A DNA stretch of 64,000 nucleotides, taken from contig DAISGI010000005.1 in NCBI GenBank assembly GCA_036823195.1, positions 1 to 64,000 of the forward strand, in the 5' to 3' direction. The stretch comes from UBA4874 sp002399435 (lineage in GTDB: Bacteria > Bacillota > Clostridia > Caldicoprobacterales > DTU083). The position numbers were made by a program, and so were the translations under genes. The notes under the pieces are model-generated. The model was given only the letters and a program-made list of their open reading frames with translations, made no database searches and was not told where the DNA came from. Each line of letters starts with the position of its first letter. The first letter of the stretch is position 1. Of this stretch, positions 1 to 8,988 are shown in pieces.

Positions 1-90
1 AACAAAATGAGTATAACACAGGAAGAGTGGATTCGGCAACTTTTGGCATCTTTCGATTCCAAAGCAAGAAAGGATTTGTATTTTTCGTAA
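1..90 (+). CDS. 3' end of an upstream gene (partial)
   Basis: The reading frame is open from base 1 and stops at TAA 88-90. It encodes about 29 residues rich in charged and aromatic positions (…EEWIRQLLASFDSKARK…). It is too short to assign to a family. An ATG at 7-9 lies in the same frame, so a very short free-standing ORF cannot be excluded, but no ribosome binding site is visible because the window begins there. It most likely is the C-terminus of a protein encoded upstream in the same direction. Confidence 0.4.
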   Translation, partial: NKMSITQEEWIRQLLASFDSKARKDLYFS

Positions 91-103
91 AGAATAATAT
101 AAT
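76..103 (+). promoter_or_regulatory. Putative sigma-A promoter for the GH38 gene
   Basis: TTGTAT (76-81), a 16-base spacer and a perfect TATAAT (98-103). Transcription would start near 110, leaving little leader before ATG 121. This favours the in-frame ATG at 148, which has AAAGGAG (126-132) upstream, although that spacing is long. Confidence 0.5.
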
Positions 104-120
104 AGGGTGAAAGCCATCCC

Positions 121-2868
121 ATGCAAAAGGAGTGTGATTACATAACGATGAGTAATATTATGGATAAATTGAAGTTTGTGGAAGAAAAGGCAGACCATTA
201 TTGGGCGAAGAGGATCACATCCCAATTGGAATATGCCGTTCAGCTGAATAAAGTATTGGAGCATCAGTATGATGAAAACCTGACGGATTGCCTGGATTTT
301 CTGTCCGGTGAAATTGCCCGGGAAGGCACCATAACGGAAAAAACGGCCAGGGCGGCGGAAAAAAAGCTGGCTCCGTTGTCGGAGGATGCAAAGAAATATC
401 GCATGCTGTGTGTCGCCCATGCCCATATGGATATGAACTGGATGTGGCGGTGGGAGGAGACGGTCACCGTCGTGCTGGATACATTGCGCACCATGCTCGG
501 CCTGATGGAGGACTATCCCCGGTTTAAATTTTCGCAATCCCAGGCTTCCGTTTATCGGATTGTGGAGGAGTACGATCCCCCCATGCTGGAGGAGATCAAA
601 AAAAGGATTCACGAAGGCCGCTGGGAAGTTACGGCTTCCACATGGGTGGAGCACGACAAGAACATGGCCAACGGGGAAAGCATGGCACGCCATATTCTTT
701 ATACAAAGCGTACCCTGTCCAAAATGCTGGATATTGACCCGGACAGCCTGAATCTGGATTTTGAGCCGGATACCTTCGGTCACAGCCTGAATGTACCGGA
801 AATTCTTGCAAGAGGGGGAGTCCGGTATTATTACCATTGCCGGGGGTATGACGGCTATACGCTTTACCGCTGGAAAGCGCCTTCCCGCAAATCGGTCATT
901 GTTTATCGGGAGCCAGCATGGTATATGGGTGCCATCGAGCCTTCCATGGCATATTATGTGCCGGGATTTTGCAGTGAACACCATATGGATACCATGCTGA
1001 AGGTTTATGGTGTGGGTGATCACGGCGGCGGCCCTACCCGAAGGGATATCGAATCAATTATGGATATGGCGGACTGGCCGGTTTTTCCCAGGATGGAGTT
1101 TGGCACCTATGCGGAGTACTTTGCATTGGTGGAGGAGATCAGCGATCAGCTGCCTGTGGTAACCGGTGAGCTGAATCCCATATTTACCGGCTGCTATACC
1201 AGTCAGTCCCGGATCAAAAAGGAAAATGCCATTCTGCAGAATAAGCTGAATGAGACGGAAGCTTTTGCATCGGCTGCTTCTTTATCTGTGGGAGCGTCCT
1301 ATCCAACCCGGCAGATGGAAGAGGCCTGGGAAAAGGTGTTGCTCAATCAATTTCATGATATCCTGTCCGGGTCGTGCACGGCGGATGCCAGGGAATATGC
1401 CATGGGCCTCTATCAGCAGGCGGCTGCGCTGACAGATACAGAGGCCAGCCGTGCCCTGCGCAGCATCGCATCCCATATTGATACTTCTGCATGGGCTTCC
1501 AGGAGGATTTATCACCTCTTTAATCCCTCCCTTTATGCCAGAACGGAGCTGGTTGAGGTGATGGTCCGGGACTGGGAAGGAAAGAAGGAAAACATACAGT
1601 TCCTGGATTCTGATGGCAAGGAGGTTCCTTATCAGCTGCTTTCCGAACAGGATATTCCTTATTTCGGGCATCATTGTTTCAAGGTGCTGATTCCCGCACA
1701 TGTTCCGGCAATGGGGTATGCGACATATCTTCTTACGGAGAAAGAAGCGGAGGATGTTTTACCCCCGTTTCCATCGCAGCCCAGAGTGGAGAGGCGAAAC
1801 AACCATACTCTGGAAAACGAACGTCTGAAAGTGGTGTTTGATCCCCGTACTGGTGCCATCGTTTCCATGACGGACAAGGCCAACCGTCATGAGATCATTG
1901 ATCCTCACCGGCCTGCCGGTGTTTTTCGGCTGATTGAGGAGGAAGACAGCCCGGGTATGACCTCGTGGGTGGTGGGAAGTTATCGCAGGATTACAAATAT
2001 CAACGAAGGCGGTGTGAAATTCACTTCCCTTCAAAACGGGGAAGGCCTGCTCCGGCAGTCCCTGTCCTATACTGCATCCTCTGGGAAGTCCACGATTCGT
2101 GTCCGCGTTTATCTGGATCGGGGCAGTTCAAGGCTGGGCTTTGAAGTGGAGTGCGATTTCCTTGAATTGGGAAATCCGGAGAAGGGGGTTCCGCAGCTGA
2201 GTTTCTATATGCCGGTTGGGTATGACTGTCGTGCTTATCGGTATGATATTCCCTCCGGGACCATTGAACGGGATGAAACCGATATGGATGTTCCCGCCGG
2301 CAGCTGGGCGGCAGCCATGCCAAAAGATTCGGGACGAAAGGCACTGACCCTGATTGCCGGCACCAGACACGGATTCCGCTGTGTGAAAAATTCCATCAGC
2401 CTCAGCCTGATCCGCGCCTCCTATGATCCGGATCCTTATCCGGAGGTGGGTCTCCATACGTTTGGTTTCTTTGCGTCCCTGCCCAATGTTACTTCCAACC
2501 GGGAACTGATTGAGGAAGCCTATAACTGCAGTCACCCGATCTGCGTGGTGTCCGGCAGGCCGCATAAAGGCGAGCTTCTGCCCCGCGGCAGCTTCATGAA
2601 AATCCAGGAAGGCGGCATTGCTGTCCAGGCGATTAAAATGCCGGAGGACAGTACGGATACCGATAGTATGATACTGAGGGGATTTGAGACGGAAGGCAGA
2701 AGAACCAGAGTGGAGATGTCCTTCAGTCGAAACATTGCGAAGGCCTATTGTGTGGATATCAATGAAAAGCCGGTGGAGTCGGAGCTGGATGTCCGGATTT
2801 CCGAAAACCACGTATCCTTCGGCGTGGAGCCCTATAAGGTGTTTACGTTTCGGGTGGAGTTTCTGTAA
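121..2868 (+). CDS. Alpha-mannosidase, glycoside hydrolase family 38
   Basis: Predicted cytoplasmic exo-acting alpha-mannosidase of 915 residues, within the usual size of bacterial GH38 enzymes. After an alpha-helical N-terminus, the catalytic domain opens with HAHMDMNW (residues 100-107), whose His and Asp are zinc ligands in GH38. EPDTFGH (about 216-221) contains the expected catalytic nucleophile Asp217. A second His-rich stretch, NQFHDILSGS, is typical of the family's middle domain, and the C-terminal half is the beta-rich domain. No signal peptide is visible. The start is ambiguous between ATG 121 and the in-frame ATG 148. The gene forms its own unit, with a promoter-like element upstream and a strong terminator at 3054-3085. 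Substrate could be plant or microbial mannosides; it is not an obvious pectin enzyme, so it may serve a different glycan from the rest of the locus. Confidence 0.95.
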   Translation: MQKECDYITMSNIMDKLKFVEEKADHYWAKRITSQLEYAVQLNKVLEHQYDENLTDCLDFLSGEIAREGTITEKTARAAEKKLAPLSEDAKKYRMLCVAHAHMDMNWMWRWEETVTVVLDTLRTMLGLMEDYPRFKFSQSQASVYRIVEEYDPPMLEEIKKRIHEGRWEVTASTWVEHDKNMANGESMARHILYTKRTLSKMLDIDPDSLNLDFEPDTFGHSLNVPEILARGGVRYYYHCRGYDGYTLYRWKAPSRKSVIVYREPAWYMGAIEPSMAYYVPGFCSEHHMDTMLKVYGVGDHGGGPTRRDIESIMDMADWPVFPRMEFGTYAEYFALVEEISDQLPVVTGELNPIFTGCYTSQSRIKKENAILQNKLNETEAFASAASLSVGASYPTRQMEEAWEKVLLNQFHDILSGSCTADAREYAMGLYQQAAALTDTEASRALRSIASHIDTSAWASRRIYHLFNPSLYARTELVEVMVRDWEGKKENIQFLDSDGKEVPYQLLSEQDIPYFGHHCFKVLIPAHVPAMGYATYLLTEKEAEDVLPPFPSQPRVERRNNHTLENERLKVVFDPRTGAIVSMTDKANRHEIIDPHRPAGVFRLIEEEDSPGMTSWVVGSYRRITNINEGGVKFTSLQNGEGLLRQSLSYTASSGKSTIRVRVYLDRGSSRLGFEVECDFLELGNPEKGVPQLSFYMPVGYDCRAYRYDIPSGTIERDETDMDVPAGSWAAAMPKDSGRKALTLIAGTRHGFRCVKNSISLSLIRASYDPDPYPEVGLHTFGFFASLPNVTSNRELIEEAYNCSHPICVVSGRPHKGELLPRGSFMKIQEGGIAVQAIKMPEDSTDTDSMILRGFETEGRRTRVEMSFSRNIAKAYCVDINEKPVESELDVRISENHVSFGVEPYKVFTFRVEFL

Positions 2869-2910
2869 AGGCGGATGAGGCCAGGAATAAAAGAAGGACA
2901 ACCGGACAGA

Positions 2911-3030
2911 AAGAGCAACGACAGAACAGAAGGAACACAAGCAGGATGGAAAGGACAGCGACAGAACAGAAAGAACACAGCAGGGTGGAAAGAGCAACGA
3001 CAGAAAGAACGACGACAGGACAGAAAGAAC
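2911..3030 (+). repeat. Imperfect purine-rich tandem repeat, about 40-bp period
   Basis: Three diverging units of about 40, 39 and 41 bases start at 2911, 2951 and 2990. Each contains a core of the form CGACAGAACAGAAAGAACA; the first two end in GCAGGATGGA or GCAGGGTGGA. The + strand is almost free of T. No open frame with a ribosome binding site runs through it. It lies between the GH38 stop and the terminator, so it would be the transcribed 3' untranslated region. Confidence 0.6.
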
Positions 3031-3053
3031 AAAAAATGAAAAACGGATAAAAT

Positions 3054-3085
3054 AAAAGAGCCCCTCGAATTTGGGGGGCTCTTTT
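3054..3085 (+). terminator. Rho-independent terminator after GH38
   Basis: AAAAGAGCCCC (3054-3064) pairs with GGGGCTCTTTT (3075-3085); two further inner pairs (one T-G) close a 6-base loop. The stem ends in a T run on the + strand and begins with an A run, so it could also terminate transcription from the - strand. Confidence 0.9.
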
Positions 3086-3329
3086 ATGTAAGGGGTTTGG
3101 GGGTTTGGGTAACTTACAATATTATAATAACCAATCGTACAAAAAATAAACATCCTAAAAGAATATTTTTTTGTTTTTTTTGAAATAAATATCTGTAAGC
3201 AATCATAATTTAAAATTGAGGAAGATTATTACTAAACTATTAATAAAAATTTATTTAAATTGAAGGATAATTAAATCTTTTGTAGAAGAACTTATCATCA
3301 GATCCAATACTATTACATTCCTATTTGAT
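3086..3329. other. AT-rich intergenic spacer
   Basis: About 240 bases with no coding frame supported by a ribosome binding site. It contains a short G-tract cluster (GGGG, GGGGG and GGG separated by TTT, 3092-3109), long T and A runs around 3170-3190, and then very AT-rich sequence. A TACTAT at 3308-3313 could be a weak -10 box for the GH95 gene, but I see no convincing -35 box. Confidence 0.5.
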
Positions 3330-3343
3330 TGAAAGCACTTTCA
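3330..3343 (+). promoter_or_regulatory. cre-like / LacI-family operator upstream of GH95
   Basis: TGAAAGCACTTTCA is a 14-base near-perfect inverted repeat that matches the CcpA/LacI-family operator pattern TGAAAGCGCTTTCA except for CA instead of CG at the centre. It lies 27 bases before ATG 3370 and just downstream of a possible TACTAT -10 box, a position suited to repression. The binder could be CcpA or the LacI-family protein encoded at 8989. Confidence 0.65.
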
Positions 3344-3369
3344 GGCTGTTCAAAGGAGGTCTCATTTTC

Positions 3370-5703
3370 ATGACGCAGGAGGAGGGCAATCCGGATACCT
3401 GCCTGTGGTATACAAAACCGGCAAGAAAATGGTTTCAGGCTCTTCCAGTCGGAAATGGAAGGCTGGGAGCGATGGTATTTGGAAAGGTCCGGGAGGAAAG
3501 AATTCAGTTAAACGAAGAATCCATATGGTATGGCGGGCCTCTGGACAGGATCAATCCGGACGGCTTTTCACATCTTGCGCAGGTAAGACAGCTTTTGTTC
3601 CATGGAAAGCCAAAGGAAGCAGACCGGCTTGCGCAGATGACCATGACATCCGTTCCAAAAAATCTCAAGCCCTATCAATCTCTCGGGAATCTGACGATAT
3701 GGTTTGACGGGCAGGACGGTGAGGTAAAGGATTATCACCGCTGGCTGGATCTGGACAGAGGGATGATTTTCATACGGTACACGATCGATGATGTTTCCTA
3801 TCAGCGTGAGATATTTTCCAGTGCGCCGGATCAGGTTCTGGTGATCCGGCTTACCTGCAATAAGCCGGGGTCGATTAGCTTCCATGTCAATCTGGACCGA
3901 AGGCCGTTTGATGTCGGCACCCGAAACCTTTGCGACAGGAGCATTGCTTTGGAAGGGAAATGCGGACAGGATGGAGTCTCGTTCTCATGTATTGCGCAGG
4001 CCGCAGAGGAAGGCGGAACAACAAAGACATTGGGCGATTTTATCTGTGTGGAACAGGCCAATGCCGTCACCCTTTATTTAGCTGCCAACACGACATATCG
4101 GCATCCGGATCCGGAAAAAGTGTGTTTGAAGCAGATCGAAGCCGCTGCGTCCAAGCCCTATGATATTCTGAGGGGAGATCATATTGCAGATTACCGCTCC
4201 CTTTTTCAAAGAGTATATTTTGCAATCCGGGAGGAAGACGATAGCCTGAGATCCCTTCCGACAGATGAGAGATTGAACCGGGTAGCCGGCGGGGGAAAAG
4301 ATAATGGCCTCATCAATTTATATTTTCAATTCGGAAGATATCTGCTTATTTCCTCTTCCCGGCCCGGATGTCTTCCGGCCAATCTGCAGGGAATATGGAA
4401 TGATAGCTTCACTCCTCCCTGGGAATCAAAATATACGATCAATATCAATACGGAAATGAATTACTGGCCGGCGGAAGTGTGCAATCTGAGCGAATGCCAT
4501 CTTCCATTGTTTGATTTCATTGAACGAATACGGGAAAACGGAAAACATACCGCGGCGAAGCTCTATCACTGCAGAGGATTTGTCGCCCATCACAACACAA
4601 ATATATGGGCGGATACGGCACCGGATTCCAGCATGCCCCGCAACGCATTGTGGCCAATGGGTGCGGCATGGCTGTGCCTGCACCTTTGGGAACATTACGC
4701 ATTTCATCCTTCCCAGTCCTTTGCTGCCTGGGCTTATCCCATTATGAAGGACGCGGCGCAGTTTTTTGTGGATTATATGGTGGAAGATCAGAACGGCAAT
4801 CTGGTGACAGGCCCATCCGCCTCCCCGGAAAATCAATACCGGCTGCCGGGTGGAGAGACGGGATCCCTGTGTATGGGGCCATCCATGGACATACAGATTG
4901 TCCGGGAGCTGTTTCATCGCTGTATCGATTTAAGTAAAATTTTAAATCAGGATGAGGAATTCAGGCAGGATTTGAAAAAAAGAATGGAGCGACTGCCAAA
5001 GCCGAAGATCGGAAAATACGGACAGCTGATGGAATGGCAGGAGGATTATGAAGAGCCGGAGCCGGGGCATCGCCACATATCCCATTTGTTTGCCCTGTGT
5101 CCGGGGACCCAGATCTCGCCGGAGAAAACACCGGAGCTGGCCAGGGCAGCCAGAAGGACCCTGGAGAGAAGACTGGAAAACGGCGGCGGGCATACGGGAT
5201 GGAGCCGGGCGTGGATTATAAACTTCTGGGCGCGGCTGGAGAATGGAGAAAAGGCTTATGAAAATGTCGGGGCATTGCTGGCAAAGTCCACTCTTCCCAA
5301 TTTATTTGACAATCATCCGCCCTTCCAGATTGACGGGAACTTCGGAGGCATTGCCGGGATTGCGGAGATGCTGCTCCAGTCGCATCAGGAGGAGATCGCA
5401 CTGCTTCCGGCACTCCCGGATGAATGGAAGGACGGGTGTGTCCGGGGACTGCGTGCGCGCGGCGGCTTTCAGGTGGATATGGAATGGAAAGATGGGATTC
5501 TGGAGCGGGCTGTCCTGCATGCGGACCAAAAGGCAGTCTGTCGGGTGCGTTCTTCCGTTTCACTTGTGGTAAAGGATCAATGGGGGGAAAGGAGCATTCC
5601 TGCCGTTGTCCGGGATAATATAACCGAATGGGAGGCGCAGGCGGGCAGGACTTATCTGCTGTTCAAGGGAGAGGAGAAGGAAAAACAGAATGAAGACGCA
5701 TAG
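3370..5703 (+). CDS. GH95 family alpha-L-fucosidase/alpha-L-galactosidase
   Basis: Predicted cytoplasmic exo-glycosidase of 777 residues that removes alpha-L-fucose or alpha-L-galactose. Family GH95 is recognised from the N-terminal WYTKPARKW…ALPVGNGRLGAMVFG and from the alpha/alpha-barrel signatures PRNALWPMGAAW (about residue 421), GHRHISHLF (about 565), GWSRAWIINFWARL (about 610) and IDGNFGG (about 653). The start is ATG 3370, not the longer frame from 3325, because CAAAGGAGG (3351-3359) lies just upstream. There is no signal peptide. It is first of a two-gene unit: the next gene overlaps its end by 14 bases. GH95 members include both fucosidases and the alpha-L-galactosidase used on rhamnogalacturonan II, so the sugar specificity stays open. 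Confidence 0.93.
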   Translation: MTQEEGNPDTCLWYTKPARKWFQALPVGNGRLGAMVFGKVREERIQLNEESIWYGGPLDRINPDGFSHLAQVRQLLFHGKPKEADRLAQMTMTSVPKNLKPYQSLGNLTIWFDGQDGEVKDYHRWLDLDRGMIFIRYTIDDVSYQREIFSSAPDQVLVIRLTCNKPGSISFHVNLDRRPFDVGTRNLCDRSIALEGKCGQDGVSFSCIAQAAEEGGTTKTLGDFICVEQANAVTLYLAANTTYRHPDPEKVCLKQIEAAASKPYDILRGDHIADYRSLFQRVYFAIREEDDSLRSLPTDERLNRVAGGGKDNGLINLYFQFGRYLLISSSRPGCLPANLQGIWNDSFTPPWESKYTININTEMNYWPAEVCNLSECHLPLFDFIERIRENGKHTAAKLYHCRGFVAHHNTNIWADTAPDSSMPRNALWPMGAAWLCLHLWEHYAFHPSQSFAAWAYPIMKDAAQFFVDYMVEDQNGNLVTGPSASPENQYRLPGGETGSLCMGPSMDIQIVRELFHRCIDLSKILNQDEEFRQDLKKRMERLPKPKIGKYGQLMEWQEDYEEPEPGHRHISHLFALCPGTQISPEKTPELARAARRTLERRLENGGGHTGWSRAWIINFWARLENGEKAYENVGALLAKSTLPNLFDNHPPFQIDGNFGGIAGIAEMLLQSHQEEIALLPALPDEWKDGCVRGLRARGGFQVDMEWKDGILERAVLHADQKAVCRVRSSVSLVVKDQWGERSIPAVVRDNITEWEAQAGRTYLLFKGEEKEKQNEDA

Positions 5704-8700
5704 TGCAGTGCATTCCGGAATACCTCATAATGTTTCGGATACTTCGCAGGAGGATGCCTTTATCCGGCGGATGCGGGAATGGTTTAACGAATTGGAGACT
5801 TGTTATCGGCCGGAGGTTCGCTGGTGGCTGGCAGAAGGATTTCATACGGATGAGACCCTTCGTAAGAATGTCCGGGAGATTGCACAATCCGGTTTTGGCG
5901 CGGCAGAATTCCTGGCAATGCCGGAGCCCGGTGTGGATTCCGCTGTTTATGGCTGGGGGTCCCGGGAGTGGGCAAGCGACACCCGGCTGATTATTGAAGA
6001 AGCCACAAGGCTGGGGTTCGGTTTCAGTCTGACCAGCGGCGCCAACTGGGCAAATGCCAATCTGCCGGACACCTATGTCTGGAAAGGGAAGCCGTTTGGT
6101 CCCGACAGCAAGGCGGCGGCAAAGGAACTGGATGTTGCAACCATTCTGCTGCATGCCGGGGAAACCTATTCCGGAGTGCTGCCGCTTCCTGCGAAAGGAT
6201 CTCCAAAAGACAGTGATATTCATGGAACGGCAGCTGGTTACCGGGAGCAGCTGTTTCAGGCCGTGATTGCTGCCAGGGTACTCCGCCCCCGGGAGGGATG
6301 CGGTTCGTCCCACGGCTATGCACAGGGAACCGGAACCGGTATTCTGGATATTTCGTCTCTGACCGATCTGACGGGCACCGTTTTGCAAAGGGAGGATGAT
6401 CCTGCCTTGAACTGGACGGCTCCAAAGAACGGAGAATATGCCCTGTTTGTTTATTGGATGCATGGTACGGGTCAGACGGCATCCCCTTCGGTCCATACAA
6501 ACTATACCATTAATTACATCGACCGTTATGGGGTGGAAGCCATGATGGACTATTGGGAAGAGAACATCCTTACAGAGGATTTAAAGGAGATCATCCGTAA
6601 GAGCGGCCGCGGCGAGATCTACATGGATTCCCTGGAGCTTCTCACCTATGGTGCAGGCGGGATATTCTGGGGATACCATATCAAAGAGGAATTTCAGGGC
6701 AGGAAGGGATACGACATTACCCGGTATCTGCCCATGCTTACAACGGATTCGGTGCGGGTGACGTCCGGCAAGGCAAAGCAGTATGATTATGTCGCCTCCG
6801 ACCCGGCCGGAAATGCCCTGGCACAAAAAGTACGGACGGACTATTACAGTGTGATCAGCGTCCTGTATCTGGAAAATGTGCTGAAGCCTTTGCAGAAGTG
6901 GCTTCATTCGCTGCACATGACGCTGCGTGCCGAGCCGTCCTATGGAATGCCTTATGAAATATCCACACCGGCGCGGTATCTTGATGATGTGGAAACAGAG
7001 TCGTTTGCACAGGCTGCGGATGTTGATCTGTATCGTGGCATGCTGGGATCTGCAAATATGTATGGCCGGATCTTTTCCAGCGAAACAGGCGCCGTACCCG
7101 GCCGCAATTATTACTATAATATGGACGACTGGACGCAGCTTTGCCTTTTGCAGTTTGCAGGAGGCGTCAGCCGCACGGTATTTCATGGCTATTCCGCCAT
7201 AGAAGGATCGGAAAGGGACACCTACTGGCCGGGTCATGAAGGAATGTATGCCCGGTTCTCCGAGCGGTTCAACAGCCGGCAGCCGGCTTCGGTTCACTAT
7301 CCCGGATGGACCCGGATGCTTGCCAGAAACCAGAAGGTGCTCCGGCAGGGACTGCCCGCACGGGACATTGCCATTCTGCGTACGGATTATTCCTTTATCA
7401 ACTATGGCCAGCCAGAGGGATGCAACACGTTTGCCAATAATTGTTTTATGCATGACATGCCCTACTTCTGGAGGGATCTCACCCTGCAGAGAGCAGGCTA
7501 TACCTATGATTACTTTTCTCCCTTGCTGCTGGAAGACAGGGAGCATGTATCCTGGACCAGGGACGCACTGCAGCCGGACGGCCCTGCCTATCGGGCCATT
7601 ATCGTGTATCAGGAAAGTATGGAGCTCTCCAGTGCCAAAAAGCTTCTTTGCATTGCAAAAGGCGGCCTTCCGATTCTGTTTGTCAACCACAATACGGAAG
7701 TTGCCGCACACGACGGTACGGAGATTCATCACAAAAAAGCGGCCTCTGTCTGTAAATACAATAAGGACAGTGAGACGGAGCTTCGGGCCATTGTGGCGGA
7801 AATCAAAGCCCTTCCCAATACCGCCGAGGTGGAAAATCCGGCAAAGACCCTTTCGGCATTGCAGGGGCTTGGCGTTTTCCCGCGCGTGGCATTTGGCGGG
7901 CAAAACAGCAAAATATTGACCGTTTCCCGTCGGGATACAGAAAACATGGTTTTTTATACTTTTGTTTATTCTTACCGGTTTGAGTTGGACAAAGATGCGG
8001 CTCCCTGTTCAATTTGCCTGAATATAGAAGGAGAGGGCGCGCCGTATTGCATGGATGCCTGGACCGGCGAAGTCCGACGGATTGGCCGGTATGAGATCAG
8101 GGACGGGAGGACCCGCGTTCCCTTAACCCTGCAATCCGGGGAAGCAGTAATCATTGCACTTGATTTGCACAGTTCCGGTATGCCTCATGCGGTTTCCACA
8201 ACAGCGGATGATATAGTTGAAAGCAAAGGCATCCTGCAGGCGAAAGCCTTTGCTTCCGGGAAATACGAGACAGTCTGGAGCAATGGAGAAAGCATATCCT
8301 CCGGAGTTTTCGTCCCAAATGCCATTCGGCTGACGAAATGGAATATCGTGGTGGAAGACTGGAATGAAGGCGAACAGGTCAGGATCACAGAGTGTAAGTT
8401 TGGCCACCGGACAACTGAGGTATATTACACAACCAAAAAAACGAAGCTGGTTTTTGAGAATTGCGGTCTGGCTGCCTGGAAAGACCTGCCCGCCACCAAA
8501 GAGCAGCTGGCGACGCTGGCGGGGGAGCATCCTTCCATGTCGCATGTATCCGGAATTGGCACGTACACAACGGATTTTGACCTTCCGGAGCGCTGGGGGG
8601 AAGAAAACGGGGCCTGTCTGGTTATGGAATCGGCAGGAGGCGGTTCGGTGGAAGCCTGGGTCAACGGAAAAAAGACACCCGGCATTGATATTCGAACCCT

Positions 8701-8920
8701 TCGGGTGGATATCACTCCGCTTCTCCGGCCGGGAAGGAACCATCTCCGGATTCAGGTGGCCTCCACCTTGACAAACCGTATGCTTCAGCGGGATTATCAG
8801 AGCAAAAAGTCCAGGTGGACGGATTCCTTTCCGTCGGTTCAGGATTACGGACTGATGGGCGACGTGAGCATTGTTCCTTATACGACGGCTTCGCTGCAGA
8901 CAGGACATCAAAATAAATAA
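5690..8920 (+). CDS. GH106-type alpha-L-rhamnosidase
   Basis: Large (1076 residues) predicted alpha-L-rhamnosidase. The family signature RPEVRWWLAEGFH (about residues 39-51) is followed by a motif for a laterally acting barrel strand, IAQSGFGAAEFLAMPEPG, and by GEIYMDSLELL…EEFQGRKGYDITRYLPML, the GH106 catalytic-barrel signature. The C-terminal 200 residues form a beta-sandwich ending in YGLMGDVSIVPY, as in the galactose-binding-like domain of these enzymes. No signal peptide is present, so it should act in the cytoplasm on imported oligosaccharides. ATG 5690 lies inside the end of the GH95 gene (14-base overlap) with GAGGAGAAGGAAA upstream, so translation is likely coupled. Two more distant homologues (30731 and 40389) occur in the window. 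Confidence 0.87.
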   Translation: MKTHSAVHSGIPHNVSDTSQEDAFIRRMREWFNELETCYRPEVRWWLAEGFHTDETLRKNVREIAQSGFGAAEFLAMPEPGVDSAVYGWGSREWASDTRLIIEEATRLGFGFSLTSGANWANANLPDTYVWKGKPFGPDSKAAAKELDVATILLHAGETYSGVLPLPAKGSPKDSDIHGTAAGYREQLFQAVIAARVLRPREGCGSSHGYAQGTGTGILDISSLTDLTGTVLQREDDPALNWTAPKNGEYALFVYWMHGTGQTASPSVHTNYTINYIDRYGVEAMMDYWEENILTEDLKEIIRKSGRGEIYMDSLELLTYGAGGIFWGYHIKEEFQGRKGYDITRYLPMLTTDSVRVTSGKAKQYDYVASDPAGNALAQKVRTDYYSVISVLYLENVLKPLQKWLHSLHMTLRAEPSYGMPYEISTPARYLDDVETESFAQAADVDLYRGMLGSANMYGRIFSSETGAVPGRNYYYNMDDWTQLCLLQFAGGVSRTVFHGYSAIEGSERDTYWPGHEGMYARFSERFNSRQPASVHYPGWTRMLARNQKVLRQGLPARDIAILRTDYSFINYGQPEGCNTFANNCFMHDMPYFWRDLTLQRAGYTYDYFSPLLLEDREHVSWTRDALQPDGPAYRAIIVYQESMELSSAKKLLCIAKGGLPILFVNHNTEVAAHDGTEIHHKKAASVCKYNKDSETELRAIVAEIKALPNTAEVENPAKTLSALQGLGVFPRVAFGGQNSKILTVSRRDTENMVFYTFVYSYRFELDKDAAPCSICLNIEGEGAPYCMDAWTGEVRRIGRYEIRDGRTRVPLTLQSGEAVIIALDLHSSGMPHAVSTTADDIVESKGILQAKAFASGKYETVWSNGESISSGVFVPNAIRLTKWNIVVEDWNEGEQVRITECKFGHRTTEVYYTTKKTKLVFENCGLAAWKDLPATKEQLATLAGEHPSMSHVSGIGTYTTDFDLPERWGEENGACLVMESAGGGSVEAWVNGKKTPGIDIRTLRVDITPLLRPGRNHLRIQVASTLTNRMLQRDYQSKKSRWTDSFPSVQDYGLMGDVSIVPYTTASLQTGHQNK

Positions 8921-8950
8921 AATATACTTTTTTAGTGGCTGGAACCATTC

Positions 8951-8956
8951 TATAAT
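8951..8956 (+). promoter_or_regulatory. Putative -10 box for the LacI gene
   Basis: A perfect TATAAT lies 33 bases before ATG 8989. The -35 region is only a T-rich run (TTTTTTAG around 8928-8936), so strength is uncertain. No terminator was seen between the GH106 gene and this site, so readthrough is possible. Confidence 0.4.
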
Positions 8957-8988
8957 GTACTAAAATTAACTTAAAAAAGGAGTAAACT

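Noticed and set aside
2911..3030. Possible CRISPR array
   Set aside because: The units are contiguous and degenerate, with no unique spacers, and no cas genes are present.
3073..3109. G-quadruplex near the GH38 terminator
   Set aside because: Only three close G-tracts; the fourth is part of the terminator stem with a 13-base gap, so a stable quadruplex is doubtful.
2128..3153. - strand frame crossing the GH38 end and the purine-rich repeat
   Set aside because: It includes the low-complexity repeat read backwards (Ser/Phe/Leu runs) and the terminator; there is no start signal.
6581..7903. - strand frame of 440 codons inside the GH106 gene
   Set aside because: Opposite-strand shadow without motifs.
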